From the NCBI GenBank assembly GCA_933207985.1, contig OW240915.1:122555641-122619640 (forward strand): 64,000 bases of DNA. The letters are read 5' to 3'. Shown piece by piece: positions 20,863 to 29,956 of this stretch. The notes under the pieces are model-generated. The model worked only from the letters and a program-made list of their open reading frames with translations, was not told the origin of the DNA and did not search any database. The position numbers were made by a program, and so were the translations under genes. Position 1 is the first letter of the stretch, and every line of letters starts with the position of its first letter. This DNA comes from Pelobates cultripes. Lineage: Eukaryota; Chordata; Amphibia; Anura; Pelobatidae.

Positions 20863-22296
20863 CAGTTTATTGAACACACCATGTAAACATTCACAGTGCA
20901 GGTGGAAAAAGTATGTGAACCCCTAGACTAATGACATCTCCAAAGGGCTAATTGGAGTGAGATGTCAGCCAACTGGAGTCCAATCAATGAGATGAGATTG
21001 GAGGTGTTGGTTACAGCTGCCCTGCCCTATAAAAAAAACACACCAGTTCTGGGTTTGCTTTTTACAAGAAGCATTGCCTGATGTGAATGATGCCTTGCAC
21101 AAAATAGCTCTCAGAAGACCTACGATTAATAATTGTTGACTTGCATAAAGCTGGAAAGGGTTCTAAAAGTATCTCCAAAAGTCCACAGTAAGACAAATTG
21201 TCTATAAATGGAGAAAGTTCAGCACTGCTGCTACTCTCCCTAGGAGTGGCCGTCCTGTAAAGATGACTGCAAGAACACAGTGCAGACTGCTCAATGAGGT
21301 GAAGAAGAATCCTAGAGTGTCAGCTAAAGACTTACAATAGTCTGTTAGCGAATATACAATACGTAAAAAACACTAAACAAGAATGGATTTCATGGGAGGA
21401 TACCACAGAGGAAGCCATTGCTGTCCAAACAAAACATTGCTGCACGTTTACAGTTTGCACAAGAGCACCTGGATGTTCCACAGCAGTACTGGCAAAATAT
21501 TCTGTGGACAGATGAAACCAAAGTTGAGTTGTTTGGAAGAAACACACAACACTATATGTGACGAAAAAAAGGCACAGCACACCAACATCAAAACCTCATA
21601 CCAACTGTGAAGTACGGTGCTGGGGGCATCATGGTTTGGGGCTGCTTTGCTGCATTAGGGCCTGGATGGATTGCTATCATCGAAGGAAAAATTAATTCCC
21701 AATTTTATCAAGACATTTTGCAGGAGAACTTAAGGCCATCTGTCTACCAGCTGAAGCTCAACAGAAGATGGGTGTTGCAACAGGACAATGACCCAAAGCA
21801 TAGAAGTAAATCAACAACAGAATGGCTTAAACAGAAGAAAATACGCCTTCTGGAGTGGCCCAGTCAGAGTCCTGACCTCAACTCAATTGAGATGCTGTGG
21901 CATGACCTCAAGAAAGCGATTCACACCAGACATCCCAAGAATATTGCTGAACTGAAACAGTTCTGTAAAGAGGAATGGTCAAGAATTACTCCTGACCGTT
22001 GTGCACGTCTGATCTGCAACTACAGGAAACGTTTGGTTGAAGTTATTGCTGCCAAAGGAGGTTCAACCAGTTATTAAATCCAAGGGTTCACATACTTTTT
22101 CCACCTGCACTGTGACTGTTTACATGGTGTGGTCAATAAAAACATGGCAACATTTCATTCTGTGTGAGTTATTAGTTTAAGCAGACTGTGATTGTCTATT
22201 GTTGTGACTTAGATGATGATCAGATCACATTTTATGACCAATTTGTGCAGAAATCCATATCATTCCAAAGGGTTCACATACTTTTTCTTGCAACTG
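20863..22296 (+). mobile_element. Tc1-like transposon with nested inverted/direct repeats
   Basis: Flanked by TA (20861-20862, 22297-22298). The inner repeats AGGTGGAAAAAGTATGTGAA (about 20900) and its complement near 22085 match, as do longer flanks (ACACCATGTAAAC), and a second right-hand copy (GGTTCACATACTTTTTCTTG) lies at the outer end, so the right side has two repeats. It was inserted into the L1 endonuclease. 1434 bp, close to the usual Tc1 length. Confidence 0.85.
21160..22077 (+). pseudogene. Tc1-like transposase, broken in its N-terminal half
   Basis: Cut-and-paste transposase. The intact part (21607-22077) has GGIMVWGCF, the second catalytic Asp in QQDNDPKH and the last acidic residue in SPDLNSIEMLW (a DDE triad) and ends KGGSTSY. 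Upstream the first Asp block is readable near 21500 (WTDETK) and a stop (TGA, 21559-21561) follows a few codons on; the DNA-binding part is frame-shifted. So it cannot be active. Confidence 0.85.
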
Positions 22297-22298
22297 TA

Positions 22299-22640
22299 TA
22301 GGTTGGCTAGGATCACCACGTTGTGACCGATGAGCCCTTTTACCATAACCAGTCTACGTGAGTCATCTGTATAGCTGTCTTTGAGTATGAATGGGATCTG
22401 GGAGGAGTGGGCTATCCCTCTCTTTTTGGCTTCTGTATAGTCATTGAAAAACCCCAGTGGGTATCTGGTATATTTAAGAGAGGGCGCGACACCCTTCTTA
22501 AAGTGGGTCTCTTGTAGGAAAGCGATGTCCACTTTCTGTTTTTGCAATTCATGAAGGGTCAATTCCTCTTCTTGGGTATTAAGGGTGAGTATATGAATGT
22601 TAGCTGTCTGGGACTGAGTATTGGGGGGGAGGTAGAGTCC
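22299..22640 (-). pseudogene. L1 ORF2 endonuclease, N-terminal part
   Basis: Antisense frame with ANIHILTLNTQ, HELQKQKVDIAFLQETHF (catalytic Glu in QETH) and GHNVVILANLY, after which the Tc1 element interrupts. A start near 22703 is possible but the first residues look non-conserved. Confidence 0.8.
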
Positions 22641-24558
22641 ATTGTGTCTGCTTTTTCTATAGTGGCACTTGTCTAGGATTTCTGCAAGTATAACTATGTA
22701 CAATTAAACAGATAAATATAGTTTAAAGTAAGTAAGGGAAACCAAGGTTATAAAGGAGGGAGATAATATAGTGGTTTATCGGTTTGTAGCTATTGAGGAG
22801 GGGTGCTATGTATTGGGATCAAGTTTCCGTCGGTGTCTATCCCAGTTAGTGGGTTAATTGCCACTAGGGAATCTTAGGGGCACCACTAAAATGAGGGTAG
22901 GAGTCCGGGTTTATATCAGAATTGTGTGATATCCGGATACAGGGTTGTAACGGCACCCCCAGGCATAAAAGGGTTAAACTGCCGTTTAGAAGATCTTCCC
23001 CTTCCAGAGATATAGGCATAGCTACTACAGAACACCAAACTCCCGAACTGAATACAAGGGAATGCTCCAAACTCCTGAACTGCATACAAAATAGCACTTC
23101 AAACTACCGAACTGGAACCTCACGAATAGCTGCTAGCAAACGAACAGGAAAAGCACCCAAGCGTCTTACGCTCCTGGCAATCAGTCTCTAACAGCATACA
23201 GTAAATCCACCCAAAGACGAGACAGAGCTCCGTGTTGAGGGTCAAGCTCCCCTAGGGGACCAGATGGAAGACTGGGACACAAATGGTAAAATGACCAATC
23301 AGAGGCATACAGGGTTAAAACACTCCCCCAGTACATTACAATCCCTCCCCTCTATCTTGGAAATAATTGGGAAGTAATCCAATTATCTCCAAGGACAGAG
23401 GCAAAACTCCATTACCAACATGGTTACAATAAAACACTAAAATACAATAAAATACACAATGTTACATTTGTCACACCAAATATATACATGTAACCCATGC
23501 CCAGATAGCTGGGATCTGAGCGCACAAAAGTACAGAATAGCGCTCAGGTCCAATCGCCATGGAGTCAAAGTGTTCACAAAGTCTGTTCTCCATACGAATA
23601 GACTCCACGGGATGACTATCTGGAGTATTGCTGTTCATACGGTTAAATGACCGAATGAACAGGCATCCGGTTAAATGACCGAATGCGGAAGCAAGGAGGC
23701 TGATGGCTCAGCGGTGTTCACGCAAATAAGTGTCCGTTTCCAGTTCCATAGTTTGGCGCTGTTCACCGCTGGCCGTTCAGGACTTTAAAATGGCCGCCGC
23801 CGCCACGTGTTCGGCAACCGAACAAAGGCCACCCAGCGGGAAATACAAATGGTATACTGGCGCTATAACTCAATATAACACTCTTTAGTTCAATAAAATA
23901 TTTAAACAAGCTGCTGTAACACCTGGATGTAATCTTTCTAACTTACATCAATATGGGACAAGATGAAAAAAGGAAAAATAGGTGTAGCGCTGTATACATA
24001 CATATAGTAGAGTTGAGCCTGATGGATTAATAAAGCATCCAAATGGGGGCAATTCCAATGTCTTATACAATCAACCTAAAACAAGCAAAAAAAACTCCAA
24101 TAGTGTAACACCATACAGTAAATATAATAAAAGTTAAAATGTAACCATAAACTCACATTCTCCTGAGCTTAATGCCAAGCTCAGGGATAAGCGCTTGTAG
24201 GTCCGTATAGGCGACCTTCCCCTTCTTTTCACTGGGTTTTATTTCCAAATCGCCTCTAGGACTCAAGTGAAACAGATATAGTATAGCACGTTTATATAGA
24301 GTGCTCCCACTTCAAACACACCATATACTCACAAGAGTGGAGCCTCTATATCGGCTCTGTCTCAGTGCGTTGAATGAACTGCAAGATTTTTCAAAGTTTT
24401 TTCAAAGCAGGAACCATAAAGCCCATCCAATAATTAAAAAATAGTAATTTTATTACAACACAGGGGTATGGTAAACCCTCTATAAATCTATAAAACACAT
24501 AAATATAAAAATAAATAAATTAGTAACTAATGGGCATAAAGAGTATCATACACTTCTT

Positions 24559-24603
24559 CCCAGAATGCGTTTCACCGTAACTCCGACGGCTTCCTCAGCT
24601 GGG
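24559..24603 (-). ncRNA. Hammerhead-ribozyme-like motif of PLE2
   Basis: On the minus strand: CCCAG, CTGAGGA, hairpin GCCGT...ACGGT, GAAAC, GCATT, CTGGG. Stem I (CCCAG/CTGGG) pairs fully, CTGAGGA fits CTGANGA, GAAA is intact and a NUH site (ATT) precedes the closing stem I strand. Stem III would be very short and has one mismatch (A where G is expected). Hammerheads are known in the 3'/LTR-like parts of Penelope-like elements; activity is untested. Confidence 0.5.
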
Positions 24604-25639
24604 TCCAATGTGTCTTCTCGAAGTGAAGTTATCCTGCTTATATAGTCATCCTCTTCTATTCTGCTGTTTAAAAAGCGCGCGCTTATTCCGTAGATGTCCG
24701 CTCAATGTTTGCGTTCCACACCTCTGTTCTTGTCCAAATCACTTCCGCATATGACGTCCTTTCTCTCGGTCATGTGATCGGACATTGTGTGCGGATCTCA
24801 TTCAACAAGTCCAACAATTCATAAAAACGGGGAAAAAATCAGGGTGGAAATGAGCATATATTACTGTACCAAAAAGGAACAATCATCAAATTGATAAATA
24901 TATAATATACCAAATAAGAATATACAAACGGAGAATCTACAGTGGATTCTCCTCTTCACTACCTTTCAGCTTATGTTCCAAAAGGGGATATTATAATCTT
25001 AATTACATTCCCTCTATGTGCAATTTTGTCATGTACAGGGATTTAACAGTTACAAAAAACTTATTACATAAAATGACACCAATGTACAATGTATCTTGTT
25101 AGTCACTCATTATGGATCGCTATCACTTTAAACACGTTCCATAAAATAGCTCAAAAGAGTTATACAGTCTTACTAAATAGTTCCTTATTCAATTTCACTG
25201 TATAGAAGTCTTAAATCTTATCAGCATATGCAGGGACTATCTATAAGGGACGGAGGATAAACAAATAGAATATCTCATAAAAACGAAACATCCCATTAAG
25301 GCTAAAAATGTGCGAGAAAAATATATATATATAATCTAGCACACTAAAAAATTCCTGCTGAAGATAACTGCTAAAGATAAAATAAAACCTAAAGAGTTAA
25401 ATGATGAGGGGGTAGTGGGACATGCTTAACTATCCTTCCAAGAGAGAAAAAATGTAGAATATATATGATAGCACACAGACTAATTCCTAAAGAATCATCA
25501 ATAAAATTCAAAAACCATAAAAAATATTAAAAATAATAATATAAATATAAATGTTAAAAATCTTGATCTTTTCTTTCTTGCAAAATAGAGTAAAATGTAC
25601 ATAAAATGTTTCTAAGGTTCAATATTAAAGCAAACTCAA

Positions 25640-25896
25640 CTATCCTTCCAAAAAATGGCAAATTTCGAAATCCGTATTGAGTCCATAAGGGATGAGAGTA
25701 TTAAATCCAAAAATCAAACGCATTTCCTCTCTGCTAAGTTTCTGGTTGAAGTTACCTCCTCTCCAGTCTTTTGAAACCTTTTTGATGCCTAAAAATGATG
25801 AACCTAAGGGGGACTGATTATGAAATTGTTTGTAGTGCGCTGATACACTATGATTCTCTGCGCCTTTCATAATGTTTCGGCTGTGCTCCTCTATCC
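25640..25896 (-). pseudogene. PLE2 GIY-YIG endonuclease, C-terminal remnant
   Basis: Antisense frame with RIEEHSRNIMKGAENHSVSA, FKQFHN-like and KKVSKDWRGGNFNQKLSREE, ending NTDFEICHFLEG. The last lines align by eye with the PLE1 C-terminus (NKNWRGGDHNKQLGITEM... FELCHFLG). Residues upstream of RIEEH come from LTR C, so the element is cut within the endonuclease. Confidence 0.75.
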
Positions 25897-26629
25897 GAAG
25901 TAATCCAATTATCTCCAAGGACAGAGGCAAAATTCCATTACCCACATGGTTACAATAAAACACTAAAATACAATAAAATACACAATGTTACATTTGTCAC
26001 ACCAAATATATACATGTAACCCATCCCCAGATAGCTGGGATCTGAGCGCACAAAAGTACAGAATAGCGCTCAGATCCTATGCACACAGTCCAATCGCCGT
26101 GGAGTCAAAGTGTTCACAAAGTCTGTTCTCCATACAAATAGACTCCACGTGATGGCTATCTGGGGTATTGCTGTTCATACGGTTAAATGACCGAATGAAC
26201 AGGCATCCGGTTAAATGACCGAATGCGGAAGCAAGGAGGCTGGCGGCTCAGCGGTGTTCGTGCAAATAAGTGTCCGTTTCCAGTTCCATAGTTTGGGCGC
26301 TGAACACCGCTGGCCATTCGGGACTTTAAAATGGCCGCCGCCACGTGTTCGGCAAATGAACAAAGGCCACCCAGCATTCGTCAATTAAGCTGCGGTTAAC
26401 CGCAGCTTCTGGGAGGTAAATTGCCGACACACTCCCAATACAGGTGGTCCAGTCATTCGGTTGTTTGTTCGGTAGATTGAATCTACCGAACACCGGGCAG
26501 AACGGCATGAATAAGCCTTTTCTGCAGGGGAAAAGAAGGCTTTTAACATGGGGCCATAGTCCAAAGGCAACAGGCGAGCAACCAGGCGTCTCCAATGCTT
26601 CGTGGCGAGGTTGGTTTTGCCACAAGGGT

Positions 26630-27029
26630 GTAAGGCCCTGCACGTAGGGAGTGTAAGCTGGGTGACTTCCAAGCGCACCAGCAATCCATGGGGAGTTGTT
26701 AGACAATAAATGATGGGGGGAAGGGGAAAGAGATAAGGGGGGGTTATTTGGGGCATCTGGGAGCTAAGCCTGCCTGCGTATAATTGCTAGAACGTTATTT
26801 CGGCCTTTGTCACTGCTATCCCCCGCATCTATACAGTGCACGATAACCTCCGGTACAATCATCGTCCCGGCGTACCCGCGGTGACCACGGGTATGCCGCG
26901 ACGGGCACCCCCACACAGCCCATATTCCAATGTATAAGCAGAGAGATACATAACAGTCTCGGCCCGTGGCCCATCAAGTGTCGACAAGCCCCCGCTCACT
27001 GATCAGCCGATTAGTACAGTATCCAATGG
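26630..27029. other. L1 5' remnant and unassigned sequence
   Basis: The first ~180 bp continue the L1 flank interrupted by LTR C. From about 26810 there is CG-richer sequence (e.g. CCCGCGGTGACCACGGG near 26875) that I cannot place; it may be L1 5' leader. No open frame of note. Confidence 0.35.
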
Positions 27030-27745
27030 AATAGCAGTTACCTCCCACACATCTCCTCCCCTCAGTATGACACTTAATCCTATTACACAGGTTATAGTTT
27101 TCCCCAAGTTCTGGATGTACCCTAAGATCAGCAGATACACCAATACTTTGGGTACCCACTGGTAGCACTGATCTGGGTGACTAACATATCCAAAATTCAC
27201 CCAGATCAGACCAGGGGTTCGGGAGTTAGGTGGAGGGTATAATTTGACCGACCACACACGAGGTGGTATCCGGAAAGGGTTCTATGTTTTTTGGCCCTGC
27301 GGTCGGTTTCCATTCGGGAGTTGAAATACATTTAAAAAGCTGCCATCCATGAATACTATTACATTCATATGACTACCCTCATTCGTATGACTCCCCTGAT
27401 TCGCCTTCCCGTTCGGGAGTTACGAAGCTCTGGAGTTGTCAGTGGTGTTCGGGTAATTGAGTGTCCGATTTGAGTTCCAGACACTCGACGACCAAACACT
27501 GCTGAGCCTTTCGATGGCCGCCGCCACGTGTTTGTATGCCAAATGGCGGCCACCCAGATACATACATAAAACACCTATTAGTCTGCAGTTAGCGAGAAGT
27601 GTGCAGCTTAACGAGGGACACACTTCACTCTGGGGTGGTCTATTGGTTCGGTAGTTTCCATTCGTATGGAATTCGGATGGAAACTAACGAACAATCATAC
27701 GAATTCTACTTACAATTAACTATACAGCAGAAATAACACACGAAT
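27030..27745 (-). mobile_element. LTR remnant, antisense
   Basis: Shares phrases with LTR B (30310-30960): GATGTACCC, ACCAGGGGTTCGGGAGTT, GGCCGCCGCCACGTGTT, GGCGGCCACCCAGA and the GGTGGTC end. Neither terminus is present, so only the U3-like part remains. Confidence 0.55.
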
Positions 27746-27803
27746 TGCAGGATTCTCATAGTCTTTAAGGACAGCCTTAGTACCATCCGCTACAATCCAT
27801 ATC

Positions 27804-28055
27804 AACTTTCGATGCAACTTTCTGCGCCTACCATGGTGACCACGGGTAACGGGGAATCAGGGTTCGATTCCGGAGAGGGAGCCTGAGAAATGGCTACCAC
27901 ATGCAAGGAAGACAGCAGGCACGCAAATGACCCACTCCCGATGTGGGAAGGTAGTGACGACAAATAACAATACAGGACTCTTTAGAGGCCCTGTAATTGT
28001 AATGAGTCCACTTGAAATCCTTTAACTCTGATCAATTGGAGGGCAAGTCTGGTGC
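27804..28055 (+). pseudogene. 18S rRNA fragment (internal part)
   Basis: From AACTTTCGATG through CCATGGTGACCACGGGTAAC, GGGGAATCAGGGTTCGATTC, AATAACAATACAGGACTCTT and TTGGAGGGCAAGTCTGGTGC this follows the universal small-subunit rRNA sequence (about nucleotides 350-600 of the eukaryotic gene) with scattered changes. It ends exactly at the conserved GGTGC before the CAGCAGCCGCGG region. A pseudogene fragment, not a functional gene: flanks are unrelated. Confidence 0.9.
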
Positions 28056-28059
28056 AGAA

Positions 28060-28913
28060 CGACTCACCCATGCGTGCTGCAGCTGAAACTCCACTATCGC
28101 CTGCTGCTACTCGCACAGTCTCTCCATCATGTGCAAGGTGGAGATCCACCTTGTGTGCACATCGCATATGAGGTGGTGAGTGGGAAGGTCAAAGTTACGC
28201 TGCAGTGCAGACAGGCGAGCAGCAGCAGGGTGAGAACGCCGAAAGCGCGCACAGCTGCTACAGTGAATGTCACATCCTGTTCCAAGTTGCAGATAAGTCT
28301 GGTGATGGCTTCTGGTATCCAGTACTCTTTTTACTGAGGCTGCATCAGGGTCCTGGTATGTGGCCGCACAAAAGCTGGTGCTCAACACCAGGGGGCATGC
28401 GGTTACCCTGCACCAGACCCTGCTAATCCATTCCACACTGTGACTCCTAACTTCAACATCAGGCATATTGGGTCGCGGTTGTCCGACCACTGCCCAGACA
28501 GTGTCTGGGTCCCGGTCATTGGTCTGCGAAACTGCAAATGGCTCGTTATATCTGTTATGGTTCCTTTTATTGCTCCATCTGTTACTTGGATAACTGTGGG
28601 AATAATACATGCCAACGAGCGCTAGGGGACGGCCGCTCCGCTTTTGCACCCTGTTCCCTCTTATGCTGTGCTGGTGCCTCTGTGCGACCAGCACCTCTTC
28701 CTCCAAACTGCACACATCACTCGCATGACCTTGATTCCATGTGGGGTCTAGGACCTCATCAGCCTCCACATCATCTTCCACCCACTCCTCAACCCTGTCC
28801 TCCTTGCCGGTCTGCACACTGCAGAAAGCAACAGCAGTTGGCACCTGTGTTTTTCCAGCATGTAAAGTCTGCAAAGGACATATGGAAATTGTTTTAGAAT
28901 TGTATCCAGGCAA
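28060..28913 (-). pseudogene. hAT/ZBED-like transposase remnant
   Basis: An antisense open frame of 268 codons. Its end, FDLPTHHLICDVHTRWISTL followed by HMMERLCE, matches the 'LPxHxLIxDVxTRWNSTxxMLERL' signature of hAT-type transposases and ZBED proteins. The middle of the frame (about 28526-28625) is not transposase but antisense 18S rRNA sequence, so the open frame is partly fortuitous. An acidic stretch (EDRVEEWVEDDVEADE) lies near the N-terminus. Neither termini nor target duplications were found. Confidence 0.5.
28526..28625 (+). pseudogene. 18S rRNA fragment (5' part)
   Basis: TGCGAAACTGCAAATGGCTC, then GTTATGGTTCCTTTTATTGC, CTCCATCTGTTACTTGGATA, ACTGTGG and AATACATGCCAACGAGCGCT: small-subunit rRNA from about nucleotide 75 to 190, with a short deletion of the TTCTAGAGC block. 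It lies 3' of the fragment at 27804-28055 although it comes earlier in the rRNA, so the order is scrambled. It sits inside the hAT/ZBED-like remnant. Confidence 0.88.
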
Positions 28914-28964
28914 CAGTTTTCCCTATAAACTGACCTCTCAGTTTGACTTGTGAGGGTATTGCCC

Positions 28965-29846
28965 CCGAATTACAATATTGTAATATTGGTATTTGACGGT
29001 TCTATTTGACTGTCAGATATGAAGTGCAGGCCGCAAATGTACTATTTAGCACCCAAAAAAATTTGAATTGGTCAAACTGCGCTGTAACCACTATTTGACT
29101 CTCAGATATGAAGTGCAGGCATCAAATAGACTTTTTAGCACCTAAAGAATTAGAATTTTTGCAACCGCAATGTAAGCACAATATTTGACGGTTCTATTTG
29201 ACTCTCAGATATGAAGAACACGCCCCAAATGTACTTCTTAGGAGCAAAAAAATGGGAATTTGTCAAAGTGCGCAGTAAACACAGTATTTGACGCTTCTAT
29301 TTGACTCTCAGATATGAAGTGCAGGCATTAAATTGACTCCTTAGCACCTAAAGAATTATAATTTTTACAAATGCAATGTAAGCACAATATTTGACGGTTC
29401 TATTTGACTCTCAGATATGAAGTGCACCGCAGGCCGCAAATGTACTATTTAGCAGCCAAAAAATGTGAATGTTTAAAAATGCTATGTCACAGCACTATTT
29501 GACGGTTCTATTTGACTCTCAGATATGAAGAGCAGGGCCCAAATTTACTATTTAGCAAATTAGCACCAAGAAAATAAGAATGTTTACAATTGCGCTGTAA
29601 CCGCACTATTTGACTCTTCTACTTGACTCTCAGATATGAAGAGCACGCACCAAATTTACTATTTAGCAGTTTAGCACCCAGAAAATAAGAATGTTTACAA
29701 TTGTGCTGTAACCGCTTCTATTTGACTCTCAGATATAAAGAGCATGCCCAAAATGTACTATTTAGCAGATTAGCACCCAGAAAATAAGAATTTTTGCAAT
29801 TGCGCTGTAACCGCACTATTTGATGCTTCTATTTGACTCTCAGATA
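28965..29846. repeat. Satellite array, ~105-bp monomer, diverged
   Basis: About eight units marked by TATTTGACTCTCAGATATGAAG at roughly 29094, 29199, 29303, 29404, 29513, 29620, 29722 and 29832; other conserved parts are TACTATTTAGCA and GCTGTAACCGCA. Further units at 34246-34581, 37708-38043 and 39064-39395 belong to the same array, now split by insertions. Not recognised from a named family. Confidence 0.9.
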
Positions 29847-29956
29847 TTAACCCCTTAAGGACGGAGCCAAATGTACATGTTGTGAACGAAACAAAATGTA
29901 AACAAAACATGCGCTACATGTCTGTCCAACCGTAATTCACCACCTATTAAATGCAC

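Larger units (their letters stand above)
23838..25896 (-). mobile_element. PLE2: Penelope-like element, 5'-truncated
   Basis: Coding remnant at the right (25640-25896), long 3' non-coding part to the left, with a hammerhead-like motif at 24559-24603 and poor AT-rich sequence. Only the last part of the GIY-YIG domain is retained. The 3' edge abuts ...CACCCAGC of LTR C at 23837 and the truncated 5' edge abuts a second copy of LTR C sequence at 25897. Confidence 0.75.
22946..26624 (-). mobile_element. LTR C, antisense, interrupted by PLE2; AGGGT target duplications
   Basis: The left end (read +) is TGTAACGGCACC and the right end GGTTGGTTTTGCCACA; AGGGT is on both sides (22941-22945 and 26625-26629). 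The LTR is in two pieces, 22946-23837 and 25897-26624, and these overlap: 23371-23837 and 25897-26375 are the same stretch of LTR. PLE2 lies between. L1 sequence flanks on both sides. Confidence 0.8.
15618..26830 (-). mobile_element. L1-clade LINE, antisense, split by several later insertions
   Basis: Read on the minus strand the order is a 5' part (about 26630-26830 and 22700-22940), endonuclease (22299-22640, 20299-20860), reverse transcriptase (17524-19139), C-terminal domain (15799-16486) and a 3' tail with AATAAAG and an A run (T run at 15618-15632). Insertions are an LTR (16487-17523), a solo LTR with AGAGC duplications (19145-20293), a Tc1 element with TA duplications (20863-22296) and an LTR with AGGGT duplications (22946-26624). 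The right (5') limit is not sharp. Confidence 0.8.

Noticed and set aside
26846..26930. Further 18S rRNA piece suggested by GGTGACCACGGGTA
   Set aside because: Only a dozen bases agree with 18S and the surrounding sequence does not.
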